From Salvelinus alpinus (taxonomy: Eukaryota > Chordata > Actinopteri > Salmoniformes > Salmonidae): a DNA stretch of 64,000 nt. A model generated the notes under the pieces. That model ran no database searches. It had not been told where the DNA came from and was given only the letters and a program-made list of their open reading frames with translations. Below are positions 33,601 to 46,483 of the stretch, piece after piece (the first letter of the stretch is position 1; each line of letters opens with the position of its first letter). The translations under genes were made by a program, and so were the position numbers. The stretch is from positions 89,509,047 to 89,573,046 of the forward strand of contig NC_092087.1 of the NCBI RefSeq assembly GCF_045679555.1, read 5' to 3'.

Positions 33601-34107
33601 ACTCAACTCCAGCCACTTTAAAAATGGGAATTGATGGAAATTATGTAAAAATGTACCACTAGCCACTTTAAGCAATGCCACTTAATACAATGTTTACATA
33701 CCCTACATTACCCATCTCATATGTATATATACTGTACTCTATATCATCTACTGCATCTTGCCATCTTTATGCAATACATGTACCACTAGCCACTTTAAAC
33801 TATGCCACTTTATGTTTACATACCCTACAGTACTCATCTCATACGTATATACCGTACTCTATACCATCTACTGCATCTGCCATGCCGTTCTGTACCACCA
33901 CTCATTCATATATCTTTATGTACATATTCTTTATCCCTTTACACTTGTGTGTGTGTGTGTAAGGTAGTAGTGTGGAATTGTTAGGTTAGATTACTGTTGG
34001 TTATTACTGCATTGTCGGAACTAGAAGCACAAGCATTTCGCTACACTCGCATTAACATCTGCTAACCATGTGTATGTGACTAATAAAATTTGATTTGATT
34101 TGATTTG
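30654..34107 (+). mobile_element. Near-intact Rex1-type LINE inserted in alpha-B
   Basis: About 3,454 bp flanked by AGGTTG at 30648-30653 and 34108-34113, a likely 6-bp target duplication. It has one long ORF, a 3' UTR with repeated CCACTAGCCACTTTAA blocks, and a tail of TTTGA repeats ending at 34107. It lies antisense to alpha-B. The intact ORF suggests a young insertion. A Rex1/CR1-group assignment fits the protein motifs, but L2-group is not excluded. Confidence 0.85.
30670..33573 (+). CDS. LINE endonuclease/reverse transcriptase (967 aa)
   Basis: An uninterrupted ORF for the LINE polyprotein, which nicks target DNA and reverse transcribes the element RNA. The N-terminal half is an apurinic-type endonuclease: LLANVQSLDNK, CFTETWL, VAGDFN near residue 250 and ADHDS near residue 301. 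The reverse transcriptase follows, with RKAAGPDGIPSRVL, NDYRPVALTS, FIDYSSAFNTI, GAPQGCVLSPLL and FADD at 739-742. The C-terminus, HRKAIKIIKDNNHPSH and LLNSHH, is typical of Rex1-type elements. The first Met is at 30670, close to the left junction, and the true start could be a later Met such as that of MDLIPAGDH. No separate ORF1 is present. Confidence 0.9.
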   Translation: MFFYVLFLTSVPRVILGFITYSLEELLNIRLTSTHHRSYQEYDFPETDPVFCLPHNTMDLIPAGDHVRRRKRGKRGGLVVRLRRRAHRAPLPSILLANVQSLDNKVDEIRARVAFQRDIRDCNVLCFTETWLTQGTLTESVQPAGFFMHRADRNKHLSGKKRGGGVCLMINEKWCDHHNNTQELKSFCSPDLELLTIKCRPHYLPREFSSIIITAVYIPPQADTSMALNELYLTLCKLETTHPEAAFIVAGDFNKANLKTKLPKFYQHIDCATRAGKTLDHCYTNFRDAYKALPRPPFGKADHDSILLIPAYKQKLKQQAPALRSVQRWSDQSESTLQDCFDHADWNMFRIASNNNIDEYADSVSEFIRKCIDDVVPTATIKTFPNQKPWIDGSIRVKLKARTTAFNQGKVTGSMTEYKQCSYSLRKAIKQAKSQYRDKIESKFNSSDTRGMWQGLQSITDYKKKTSPVEDQDVLLPDRLNNFFARFEDNTVPLTRPPTKTCGLSFTAAEVSKTFKRVNPRKAAGPDGIPSRVLRACADQLAGVFTDIFNQSLSQSAVPTCFKRATIVPVPKKAKVTELNDYRPVALTSVIMKCFERLVKDHITSTLPDTLDPLQFAYRPNRSTDDAIATTLHTALTHLDKRNTHVRMLFIDYSSAFNTIVPSKLVIKLETLGLDPALCNWVLDFLTGRPQVVRVGNNISTPLILNTGAPQGCVLSPLLYSLFTHDCVAMHASNSIIKFADDTTVVGLITNNDETAYREEVRALGVWCQENNLILNVNKTKEMIVDFRKQQREHPPIHIDGSVVEKVESFKFLGVHITDKLNWSTHTDSVVKKAQQRLFNLRRLKKFGLSPKALTNFYRCTIESILSGCITAWYGNCSAHNRKALQRVVRSAERITRGKLPALQDTYTTRCHRKAIKIIKDNNHPSHCLFTPLSSRRRGQYRCIKAGTERLKNSFYLKAIRLLNSHH

Positions 34108-37100
34108 AGGTTGATCCTCTTCAACACCTGTGCGTCGCTGAGCCCGGTGATGTGGCTCCCCTTGAGCTCACCTCGCTTGGCCTCCAGCAGGCGCTCCACA
34201 TCATCTGCACACCACACCAACATGCAGGAGGAGAGCCGCTGCAAAAAGAGAGCATACAGAGGATGGCTCTCTGTTGTCACTCCCCGAGCAAAGCGACGGA
34301 TGAGGTGCCCCACATCCAGCCGGACGATGAGTTCATCCCACTGGCTGAACATGGCTGCCGTCTTCCCCTTTCTCATCAGGGCGCAGCAGTCCCGGTTGAC
34401 GTAGAGCAGCTTGGGAGGTGCCACTCCAGCTCTACTGTAGCGCTGCTGGAGGCCAGCTGCCATGTCGAGCAGGCCCTCTCCTTCGCTGTCAGTGAGGACC
34501 GTCATGAGCACCTGGCCGTACTCATTGCCCACATTTGTGGCCCACGCTGCTGTCCCGTGTGCTGCCCCAGCTAGTTTCTTGGTCACCTGAGGGGAGTCAA
34601 ACAAACACAGACAGACAAGACAGACAAACACACAGTCATGTCAGTGAGTGGACACAAAGTTACACAATACATTTATGAAGTCATAAAATAAGTCATAATA
34701 AATTATTATTCATTTGATTGTCTCACTAACTAGTATTATTTCTGGTCAAAACATCTTAAATCACCTTCTTGGTTGAATCCATCTTCAGGATGGACCCAAA
34801 GATGGAGGTGACTCTGGCCTTGAAGTCCTCCAGCTGGAACAGAACGTCGTAGCCGTGGACAGTCAGCAGCCACTGGGCTGAGGGCACCTCCAAAAAGGGA
34901 GGAGGAGGTGTTACCCTCAGTGGTGCGGCACCTGGGACTACAAAGTGGTCACAGACGGACAGGTAGTACAGGGTCCGACTCATCCAGGTCAGGCTGTGCT
35001 GCTCCCTCAGCTGGTTGTACAGCCTGGTCGCACTGTTCCCCAGTGTCCTCTCTCTCATCAGCCTGACCACCTTCAGGTCACAGGACAGCCTAATACACAG
35101 AAACAATTGGGGGGGGGGGGGGGGGGAGAAGAGGGTGAGTAGTGTGTGGAGGGGGGGATCTAGAAACACTTTGATAAGGGAAGGAGGGGCTTGGGAAAGG
35201 GTGACTTTGAAACACTTTGCTTTGTTTGGGCAGTTCCTGATAAGAGATCAAAGGTCAGAAATTCAGATCAAAGAGCTAATTAACATTTTAATGGGGCAAA
35301 GAGCTAATTAACATTTCAATGGGGCTTTGAAAAATCAAAACCTCAGTGTTGACAAGAACCTACTGACCGCCTCTTTTTCTCACTATGGTGCTTTTTTCTG
35401 TTTTTCCTCAAAGTGAACAAGAGCTTTGATTTTCAGAGGTGTGAATTACTAACCTGTAAGTCAAGATGGCTGGGAAAATGGAGCGATGACTTGCGTCCAG
35501 CTGGTCCAAGATATCCAGCGACCATCCTGCTAGCTTCTTCTTACAGAGGCGGCACTCCAGGTACTCTGTCCCCATATAATACCAGCCGTCCATGTCAAGC
35601 ACCCTCCGGACTGTCTTGTACACCCCACAGCCTGTGAGCTTTTGACGCTTGCACCGTGGCTGGGTGCACACAAACTTAAAGGCCCACAGGCGGTAGGGCA
35701 TCCAGAGGCAGAATGGCCGGAGGAAGTAGGCGGAGGGAGAAGCTGGAGGCTGATGGCTGATGTTAGGAGGCAGAGGAGGGAAGTACCACAGCTCAAGCTG
35801 GCTTTTCAGGACACATTTGAGCTGCTTGTTCCTGATGAAAATGGCCCGACTGACCCACTCTTGCTGCTCCTTTGGGAGGGTCTGCTTCCATCCCTCAGGG
35901 AGAAGTACCTGGAACAGAGCAGAGAATCAATACATTTCTTTTCCATCCCCACACAACCAAAAGTGAAATTAAATAGCCAAGTCATAGTTGAGGTGAGACG
36001 TTTACCTGAGCGTCGGCAGCAGGCTGTAGTGGTCCAGCTGTTGGCTGGGAGGCTGACTGGAGCTGAGGAGGGGCAGTAGGAGCTAGCACAGCACGGGGCG
36101 CGGTGGGAGTGGGAGCAGTGGGCACTGCTACAGGAGCACAGGAGTTAGTCTCACAAAATATTTCAGAGAAATAAGTGAAATAATTCAATTAGAATAGAGC
36201 TTCAGCTTCAAAACATGTTAACAGCCTGTTGACAGCCAATGCACTTTGGTTTAGTTTTGATCAGTGGTAGAGGTTAGGAATCTAGGTTAAACACAATCTA
36301 CATTTAAAAGATACAAACGACAGATGTATAGTGGGTAGACATCTACAAGCAAGGAATAGGCCAAGCAAAGTGATGCAGACTGAAATACAGTTTGGAATGG
36401 TAACAAGACAAGCTACAGTAAACAATTCATTCCACAAAAAGATGGGGAAGGATTTTTCTATGGCAAGCAAAATGGATGCAAAAATGAGAAATTCTACAGT
36501 GATTTCTAAGCCCAGCTAGGAGGTGTTTTAACAATTTGACTACTTACCTTACCACTTTAAAGTGTATCCTGTTAATGCTAACAACAACAGATAGTTATTA
36601 GGGGAAAGGTCATTTCATGTATATTCTTCTCAACAGAAAGAAACAATAAAGTGCCATAACATAGAGTACCTTGGTCAAAACCCATGCAGATAGACAGCAA
36701 CTCCTGATCTGATGGCTCGGCAGCTAAGAAACACAGACAAACATAATGACAGTTATATTGTCAATTGCTACACTGTTTGATTTACTGTTTGATTGACTTA
36801 GATGACTGGAGAATATATATTTACATGGATTAGGAGGCTCTACAGCTGTTGCTGTGTCCCTGCGCTGGACATAGACCTTGAAGTGGCCCATTGAGGTCCC
36901 CGGCTTTACCTGGTATTTCCTAAAGCAGGCCATGTAGCTGTATTGAGATAAAGGAAATAAACAAGTCTCCAAACAGGCCAACAAGAGGCTTAAAGACATT
37001 TTTACAATGTAAGGTCACTATACCTCTTCCGTTCCTTGTCTTTGGCCTCATAAAGGTCTTTGTAGGTAAGGGACTTGTGGTTCCCAAAGCCAACGAGGCG

Positions 37101-37782
37101 CGAGTCCTCCTGGTCAGGTTGGGGGGGCAAGGTCCCGTCTCGTACCCTGCGTTCCTCCACTGCCTTCTGGACCTCAGGAAACAGGTTAGAATACCTGTCC
37201 GGATGGTTGGGGAAATGTTATGAATTGTATTGTGATTCTGACTGATTTCATGTTTATGTAATTTTATAAGAAATTACAACTAGTTAAGGAAAAGAGTACC
37301 AGTCAAACCGGTCCTTGTTGGCCATTTCAGAAGACATGTCTGTGTCCCCATTCTCCCGCTCTTGCTGGTGAGAAGCTAAGACCATGACGGCATAGCCGAC
37401 ATCGTGGCTTAGCAGCCACTTGAAGGTTTGACCCCGGTATTTGCCGAACTGGATGGCACTCTCACTGTCCACCAGTCGTCTATCATCCGGGTTACCCCCT
37501 CTGGCTACCACACAAGCCTTTGCCTTCGCCTTCACTTGTCTTGGCTTCAGCACCCGGACTACACCTGTACACTCCTCCTCCTGGATGGTCCTGGCAACCC
37601 TGGCAGCCTCTTCAGATGCCCTCAGGGTGAGGGCACCAGAGGGCTCCAAGCGGAAAGCAGGGGTGTGAACATAATCCATTCTTCCTTTCATTAAGAGAGG
37701 TTATTCACACACATACACACACGTTGTTATTTGTTGACAGCAATACACAGTGGACCACATAGCTACCCTGCTTACAGTAGAG

Positions 37783-37994
37783 CCCATACAGTGTTAAATG
37801 TCAATTTCATTCTACATATAACGTTAGCTAGCTGGCCCATACAGCGTTAAATGTCCATTTCATTCTACATATAACGTTAGCCAGCTGGCCCATACAGCGT
37901 TAAATGTCCATTTCATTCTACATATAACGTTAGCCAGCTGGCCCATACAGCGTTAAATGTCCATTTCATTCTACATATAACGTTAGCTAGCTGG
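37783..37994. repeat. 53-bp tandem repeat upstream of alpha-B (4 copies)
   Basis: Same unit and position as 20844-21055, with four copies. Confidence 0.85.
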
Positions 37995-39720
37995 CAAGTG
38001 TGCGTTGTAGTACACTAAGTTAACACTGCACGTTAACTACATTGGCTAAATATATAAATATATAACGTTAACTAGTTAGCCAGCTAACTATCAATTATTA
38101 CCGCCCTTTATTACACATTATTAGCTAGCGACAGGACTCGTTTTCAAGAAAATTGACTGAAACTCACATTAATTCACCTAAATACACAACTGTGTTCTGA
38201 AATCCGCCATGAAATATAGCTAACGTCTCCTTTACGACCACGACTGAAACTCACATGAATTCATCCAAATGTACCTGAAATACGTGATGACAACTAAATC
38301 AACGACTGAAACTCACCTTAATTCACCTAAATACACAACTGTGTTCCGAAATCCGCGATGAAATATAGCTAACGTTACCTTTACAACTATCTTTCTCACA
38401 AGTACTCGGAATGATGGAGAACTAACTGCAAAGAACTTCTCCGTGGATTTTGGGGGAGGCGGGACATGAACCACAGACTCTCTTTTCGTTCTTTTCTCTC
38501 TCTCTCCTTTCTCGCTGTCTTTTCTCAAATTACATTTTTTTCAAATTGAAGCTGCTTTATTGGCATGAAAAACATTGTGTCAATATTGCCAAAGCAACAA
38601 TGTATACAATCTAAATGTTTGTGTTCTGCAAAGTATTTTTATTCTCAGTCCGCAGAATGGACCACGTATCATTGAACCATGATACCGTGAATTACCAATG
38701 ATATACACTATTAGTTTCTGGGAAATACATCCTTGTTTCTATCGCTTCTAGCATATTTATTGTGACCCCATTCCTGAAAGCGCACCCTTCCAGGAACACA
38801 TATGTTTGTTCCCCCTCAACGTAGACCCTTTATAACAATCACATATGTTTGGACTTTGTCTGGATTTAGGACTAGCAGAGGACACCTATAAACCATAAAA
38901 GCAAGGGCGTCACAGTTGAGAAAATTGGCTAAATAATGAAAAATATTCCAATCTACAATTACATAATATGCAATTAACTATTGACTTTTTCATTTGTAAA
39001 TTATTATTATAATGCAAATGAAACCTGGAGTTGGGTTTATATATGCATGGGGGGAATAAAAAAAGTTGTATATGTATTAGGTTGTGAAGACTCAATGCTG
39101 AACTAAATCAAAATATGTCTACAACTCACAAGTGTTATTAAAAATGTGTAAGAAATTGAAATACATAATATATGTACCTCATCTCAATATTCCCAAGAGA
39201 CATATTCTGAACTTTTAAACAAAATTATAAACTCGTTACACATACTTATACTACTTTCACATAATACAATGTCAGTGTTTATAGAGTTTATAGATACTAG
39301 AACATTAGTAGTACATAACAGTGTAATAGCATAGTACTACAGTACAGACCTGTCTTGACATCCTCGTTTGAAACATTAAAACTTCTTGTTTATTGTCAGA
39401 ACGAGCCTTCTGGATATGTGTGGTACTGTATATAAAACATCAGTGACTCTTTGATTCACCAAAGGTTCTTGTTCTCTACAGTTTAACATAAAAAATATTT
39501 CCCTCCACTCTAAAAATATACTTTCGAATTATAAACATGTAAATAAAAAAGGAATATTAAACAGCCAATGTATCGTCATGTCATATACATTATAACCCGA
39601 GGGGGTCGAAATTGTTGTTCAAATGTTGCATATACATTTTTTAGTATCTAGATATTGTGTTATGTTAGAATGTCTAATAAACAACTATTTTATACATTAA
39701 TAATATTGTTTTGTCAGAAA
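37995..39720. other. Alpha-B upstream region and AT-rich spacer
   Basis: Matches 21056-22820, including the GGGGGAGGCGGGAC box and the teleost repeat. It carries a deletion relative to A near 39280 (loss of about 70 bp between CAGTGT and TAGATAC). No gene. Confidence 0.5.
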
Positions 39721-40239
39721 TATATAATAATAATGTTTTACCTGCACCTGTATGCAGACAATACCGTTGAGTACTCTATCGCCCGCCCTGCTGATCATGC
39801 TCTATCTGAACTACATTATGCTTTCATTATCTTCCAGAAAACCTTTGACCTTAAATTATTATTGAATAAATGGAACACTAAGTATGTTGTTTTCTAGAGT
39901 ACACAAAAATTATTCTAATGATTGAAGTGTACGTCCCTAGTACGGTGGTGTATCAGTAAATACGTTAAGTTGTCGTTTTAAAAAACATAATGATGAGTTA
40001 ATTAAGATGCTGAATATAAAAAGGGGCTTCTTCTATAGAAATAGGTCAGGCCTCTTGCTTAATAATACAAAGCAGATAATTCAATCTATGTTGTTACTGG
40101 TCCTAGACTATTGCAAAATCATCTATATGAATGCAGATGCCACTTCATTAAAGCCTTTAGATGCATTTGACCATAGAGCACTTTGTTTTATTATGGGTAC
40201 AGGTTCAGTACACATCCCTGCATTCTGTATCATAAAGTA
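39721..40239 (+). mobile_element. L2-type reverse transcriptase fragment (unit B)
   Basis: Copy of 22821-23361. The Asp-Asp of the YADD motif is changed to Asp-Asn (YADN), confirming decay. It joins the truncated beta-B exon at the same point as in units A and D. Confidence 0.7.
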
Positions 40240-43200
40240 GGCACATGGCGCTGGGATGGATTCGGCAGAGCTGACTGCAAATGGCCTCCACCAAAGGCTG
40301 GTGCCCGGCCAATTTGCAGGGCACGAGTTGAGTCCAAGAAGGCAACTGAAACAGAGGAGATAAATAATTAGAGAACATTGAAAAATAATGATAGCCATTA
40401 CCTAACCTTCATAAGCATTTAATGTAGAGGCAGGCAATATAATAGTAAGGTGGAGGACATGAACACTAACAACATACCGTTGGAGAGAGTCTTTTCCTAG
40501 GACAATGGACGACTTCCCCTTCGTTGCCTTGAACCGCCCCTGAACGATCCTCTCCTGGTGTCGGGCAGGGTAGATCAAGCGCCAGCCACAGCGCCACCAG
40601 ACCGTCTACCCCTGACGGTTCCTCACCCCCACCAAGGCCCTGGCAAGCCTGCGGACATGCTGGTAGCCCGGCATTGCATCAGGGCCTTGCTTCTCCCCCT
40701 GAAGATAAAGAGACATGGAAGAATCGATGAGGACGATGTCAAACATTTAGGGGTAACACATAAGATTCTTTTACAAAGGAAATAGAAGATGTTTTATATT
40801 GTGTAACTGAAAATCAACAGATGGAATCTGTTAAAATGTAACATGTTTCAAGTTAAACTGTAGTTTTTTAATCCTGTTTAGTGAATGATTACTGTGAGTA
40901 TTAATGGAGTTTAGGTCATGAAACTTTGTGTATGCTAATTTAGAAACCATGACCTAATCAGACAAGAGGAAATTGCCTAGGATCAGAGATCAGGGTCAGG
41001 CCCAGAAGATGGATAGCTAAACAAAGAGAGGACCGTGGACATTCCACAGGGGAAAGAAGGGGAGAGTCATTGGGGTCATAAAATGTATAACTAGGGAGGT
41101 GACGTCTACAAGGGAAGAGTATAAGACGTGTTGTGAGCTTTCTAAACGAATGCACTCAGCTGATGGCATCCTTGGTATTAAACAACTGAAACTTGTCTTG
41201 ACTTTGTCTCAATTCCTTATTTCAAAGAGGTTGCAATAGCATGTATTTTTTTAACAACACAAAAGGTAAATTTTAATTACCTCAATCAGAGGAGTGGTCA
41301 GGGTGAGGAGAACCGTGTCGATCAGGGGCCTCAGGAGAGCTTCCGTCTTCAGGGGCGGTGGGACTGGATGGCCCAGACCTAGAGGAGAGAGAGAGATATA
41401 AAGCATATGAATGACACGCTTTCATTTTACTTTATTACTAACTAACAAAATCTTGTGAGCTTACTTGTATGTCAATATTGCTGGAAAGTGGCAGCGATGC
41501 CGAGCGTCCAGCTGACTGACAAGGTCCCGTGACCACCCCGCGACCTTCTTACACCGACCGCATTCCAGGCACTCAGTGGCCATGAGATACAAGAGGTCGA
41601 TGTCCAAGACCCTCCGGATGGTCTTGTAGAGCCCAGCCTTGCAGTGTGTGCCCACTGTGTCCAATTTGGCATCGTGTTTAATATCTTAACAATATCTTAA
41701 CAATGTGGAGTAATTACAGTTGATGAATTTACCTCAGCACTTTCTGAGGAGGGCCTTGGAGGCAGGAAGGACTGCCGGGGCAAATCCTCCTCTTCGCTCT
41801 GCCCCAGCGGGGCAGGAGCAGGGGCCGGGGCCAGGACCGGGGCAGGAACAGGGGCTTGGTCAGTTGGAAGCAGAGGCCGAGGGAGCAATGGGGGGGACCT
41901 GTAGGGCTACGGCTTTTGCAGTGACACAGAAATAAATAGGTTAAATTAATGAATGAATAAATAAAATAAATGCATGCATGAAATGGACAGACATATTACA
42001 AATGTAGATAACAGTGATTAAGTTAATAGCATATTCCAACATGCCCAGATGAATATCAATCAGTGATAGGATGTAACAAAAACATTTATGAGTGTTGGTC
42101 AAGTTTGAGTGTAAAACTGAAATGAAATGAGTGATTAAAATGGAAAAAAGAAAGTCATGATTAAGTGACATACAGGATGACAGCTACATGCAGGATGACA
42201 GCTACATGCAGGATGACAGCTACATGCAGGATGACAGCTACATGCAGGATGACAGCTACACGCAGGGTGACAGCTACATGCAGGATGACAGCTACATGCA
42301 GGATGACAGCTACACGCAGGGTGACAGCTACATGCAGGATGACAGCTACATGCAGGATGACAGCTACATGCAAAGTGGCAAGATAAGTGGCAAGATACGT
42401 TATTTAAGTGGCAAGATACGTTATTTAATAGTTCATACATGCAGTGACTCTCCTCTAAACCCAGATGACTCTTACCAATATATTTCCTTGGGCTGATGAT
42501 AGGGAAAATTTAACACAATTTAATATGTCAAACTTTAACTGAATACTTATCAAAACTTATCAAATGTCCTTTGTCAATTAATAGTGACGTAAAAACATAC
42601 GTGTGTCTATGTCAGCAGCTGCTTTGACCAGCTCTGCGTCCGATAGATCTGTCGGTGGCAGTGCTGGTCGAGGGAAAGACACCCCGATATCACGTGGAGA
42701 GAGAAAGGATTGTGAGCTACATAGCTTATCCAAAAAGTTTTTATTATCTTACATGTGTAACTAGACACTCACCTTGAACTGCAGGCTGAGAAGCCATGAG
42801 TTTCTTCATCTTCGCCTGCAGTTCACCTGGGGTGAGAGAGCTCCTTGACAGGAGCGCAGAGATCGCAGGACCAAGAGACCTTTGAAAACAAAACATAGCA
42901 AATATGTCATCATTTCCAACTGTGTGGAACAAGTAGAATTATATTTTCCTTTAAGATGATATGTAACACTTACGTAGCCGCACTCTTGGGCCGGGTGTTA
43001 CTGGCGGGGGTGGTGCTGGCTGCGGCGGGCCTGGCCACAGCAGCTACCCCCTCCAGGTCTCTGCGCTGAATGTAGTCAATCAAGGCGGCCATCGCACTCC
43101 CAGGATAACGGGGTGTCTGCGTCCTCAAGCTCCTGACATATCTGTGAGACACAGCAGAGGGAACATTTCAGATGTAAAATGTTGCATAAAACACACTGAG

Positions 43201-43878
43201 ATGAACAGAGAAAACACAAAAGACGTACGCCCGTTACTTTATCCTGTCCGCACCCGTAGCCTCATACAGGTTCTGCAGCGTGTCCCACTTGTACTTCCCG
43301 ATGCCAACAAGGGCCTTGCCCTCCTGGCCTGAAATCAGCACGGGAACCAATTAACTGTCAGAGCAAAAGAGTTACATCTTACATACAATGAGGAGAATTA
43401 AACAAACTCACCTGGCTGGGAGGACAGGACTTTAGCTTCCTCGTGCGCCCGGTTTAACCTGACCATCTCAGCGAAGGCCGGATCGGCGCACGAGTAGCGA
43501 GGCAAGGCATCCTTGCTTGCCCATCAGGGGATGCTGGGAAACGCTGCGCTCTCGCTCCCTCTCCTTCTGATGCACTGTTACCACGTACACCATGTAGCCC
43601 ACGTCGTTCTCCATCATCCACTTGAATGTCTGACCCCGGTACTTGCCGAACTGAACCGTGCACCGGCTCAGGACGACCATCTCTGCACCGGGGTCACCTC
43701 CCTCGGAGACGACGCGGGCTCGAGCCTCTGCCTCCACTTCCTCCCACTTCTTAGTCCTCACAGGAGGGCCCTGAGCACCCGAGGCAGGGGGGCCGTCAGC
43801 AGCCACTCTTACTGCCTGGGGTGTGGCCTTGAGGACCAACTCCTGTGAGGGCATGGAACGGAACCTTGGATTTTCCAT
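40240..43878 (-). pseudogene. beta-B: degenerate beta copy
   Basis: Exons correspond to beta-A: 43412-43878, 43238-43328, 42974-43141, 42773-42879, about 42600-42684, 41733-41906, about 41465-41669, 41281-41378, 40478-40698 and 40240-40345. It has the same extra G after the FGKYRG module and the same 2-base loss ending exon 41281-41378. The TGA after HQKERE seen in beta-A is absent (CGA). New lesions: the acceptor of the fifth exon is CG instead of AG at 42685-42686, and about 16 bp are lost in exon 40478-40698. Not functional as a full protein. Confidence 0.8.
42173..42370. repeat. 18-bp minisatellite in beta-B intron (11 copies)
   Basis: Same unit as 25401-25670. GGT/GAT variants appear here. 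It is followed by a GGCAAGATA repeat and about 170 bp that are missing from unit A. Confidence 0.95.
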
Positions 43879-46483
43879 CTTAGGAGGCAAGAAAAAAAAC
43901 TATTATCATGACTGATGAGTGCAGTGACAAGTCACAGCATAACCATATTAGATACATATAAAGGAACTTACGTTTGCTTGATATGTCTGCTAGGAGGAGG
44001 ACAGCAGTGGGGGGTTATGGGTAGGGTGATTATTATTTCCTATGCAGTTAAATTCAGGTTACATAAAAAGACACGTTTGCCCCCAATGACCATCAGGCTG
44101 TCACATATCATACAATTCATTCAACTACATACACTTCAAACGCATGCCATCAAAAAACAAAAGAAAATAGACAATTAAATAGGATAGAATTCCAACTTTG
44201 AGTTGATATAGATGTTAGCTAAGGTTTTACAGGATTGTCAGTGGTCAAATAAACTTTGGGAGTTTTGTACACCTACAGTAGCTAGCGATATACGAACGTT
44301 GTTAAATTACACATTTTGGGTAGCCCCTGTAGTCAAACAAGTCGGTTGGCTAGAGGTGTTATTGTCATATTTCATCACATTTAGTATTCATTCTTGCAAA
44401 TTAAGCACAATTACCTCATATACTCACCGAGTGGCATCATGGCTGACAGAAAAATAATTTATAGCCAATGCTAACTTGCCTGTGCAGCAGCAAGCTACAG
44501 TAGCTAGCGATCTACGAACGTTGTTAAATTACACAATTTGGGTAGCCCCTGTAGTCAAACAAGTCAGTTGACTAGACGTGTTATTGTCATATTTCATCAC
44601 ATTTATAGTCGTCGATGTTAAATTCGTTGCAAATTAAGCAAAATTACCTCAGATACTCACCGAGTAGCATCGATGGCTGACAGCAAAATATTTTGTGATG
44701 AAGTGATGTTAGGAAAATTTCAGAGGAAGATGATTGGCTTAAAAACTTTTGGAACAAGCTAGGCTCTTCATTGGTGGATTTTTGCTCTCTTTCTCCAATT
44801 TGGAACAAACTGAAGCATCTGATTGGAGGAGAGGACTAATGGAACAATATGGGTATTTGGAACATTTGGAACAGATAAAAATTTGCAAATTGCCCAAGGA
44901 TATTGCCCATTCTTCTCTGTCGAAGGAGGGGGAAATGGGGGGTTTTGCTGGGTGAGAGGAGGAGTTGACAGGGGACGTGTCAACAATGCATATTAAGTAG
45001 TCATGTGCTTTGAGCACCAGGTCAAAACAGTGATGACAGACACAGAAGCCCAGTCTAGGAGTTTTAATGATGAACCAGAGTATACATAGGGAAACAGGAT
45101 ACAATGGAAGATAATTATTGCAATGTAAATCCAATGAACATTAAACAAACGTCAGCAATCTATACACACAAAATAATACACCATAGTTCACGAGTTGGAA
45201 CATCGGCTAACCCTCGGCTGCCCCTCGACGAGACGGATCATCACTGTGTATTGATAGGGAATAGGGTGGAATGAGATTTGACGGAACCTCAGGACTCCTA
45301 AGAAGACAACATAGGGCCCTAGAAGAGAGGAGGGTACATGGGGTCCAGAGTCAACCATACTTTATAAGTTTGCATCCCATATGGCACCCCATTCCCTACA
45401 CTACTTTTGACCAGACCCCATAGTAGCCTACTTTCTAGGTATCCCCAAGATGAGTCAGTCAAGGATGTATCCCAAATCACACCCTATTCCTTATATAGTG
45501 CTCTACTTTGGACCCTATGGGCAAAACGAGTACACTAAATACAGAATAGGGTGCCATTTTGGATGCAAACAAGTTGTAATTTGGGTGCACTACACAGGAA
45601 AACAAACAAGCTGTAATTTTGGTTTGCTCTACACAGGAAAACAAGCTGTAATTTGGGTGGACTACACAGGAAAACAAGATGTTATTTGGGTACACTACAC
45701 AGGAAAACAAACAGGCTGTAATTTTGGTTTGCTCTACACAGGAAAACAAGCTGTAATTTGATTCGTAGGGCTGAAGCGATATAACCCAGCATACGTTGCA
45801 ACTCTCTGAGGCAGAGGCAGAGGCCTCAGAAAGTTGCAACCTCTTTCTCTTGCAAGAACAAGAGTAAAAGAGGGGAGGGAGAGAAAAAGGGGAGAGGGAG
45901 AGAAAAAGGGGAGAGGGAGAGAAAAAGGGGAGGGAGACAAAAAGGGGAGGGAGAGAGAAAAAAATGACAGAAAAGGGGGAGGGAGAGAAAAAATTAGAGA
46001 AAGAAAAAGGGGGAGGGCGAAAGAGAAAAAGAGCGAAAGGGGGAGAGAAGGTGTGCAGCAATCAATCAGAGATAAGTGGGCGTCACTGGGGGGGTTTGAC
46101 TCCCTGCTGTCACCTGTAGTATCTGCTGGTCATCTCAAATCTCTGAGTAGAACTTGACTGTATTATTGTTTTTTTGTGTGTTACAACTCTGTAAACAGTG
46201 TGTTTATTGACTATGACTATGAGTGTATGACAATAAATCAAAATGAATTTCAAAGGAGAAAAAGTGCTTGCATTCAATTATTATTTATTTCACAGGGAAT
46301 GTCACATGTGAAACAACCCAGCATAATGTCCCCTACAACTACTGTACAAGTTAAGATGATTTGAAATGAGCTAAATGTACAAGAGATTAACAATGACTGT
46401 CGTAAAAAATAAATAAACAACAAAGAAGATATGTACAAAAACTACTTTACAATTGACACACCAATCAGTCAGTCAGTCAGAGT
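43879..46483. other. beta-B upstream and spacer (unit C side)
   Basis: Contains the duplicated first exon with donors, CCAAT boxes near 44730-44825, the MITE-like element (about 45375-45570), the altered 33-bp repeat (45576-45760), the polypurine tract (45866-46050) and the alpha-C 3' flank with its AATAAA signal. No additional gene. Confidence 0.5.

Larger units (their letters stand above)
29572..37691 (-). pseudogene. alpha-B: alpha copy broken by a LINE and a frameshift
   Basis: Exons: 37300-37691, 37024-37194, 36825-36937, 36670-36723, 36006-36127, 35454-35908, 34765-35089, the core exon split into 34108-34586 and 30328-30653, 30001-30217 and 29572-29903. It keeps two separate exons (SRLVGFGNHKSLTYKDLYEA and YMACFRKYQVKPGTSMGHF) that are fused by deletion in copies A, C and D, so it is ancestral there. 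It is disabled by the LINE at 30654-34107 inside the core exon and by one extra base in the G-run of the following exon (217 bp instead of 216). Like C and D it lacks the last three exons of alpha-A and ends instead in EWLALMRAQHGASKGQ. Confidence 0.85.
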
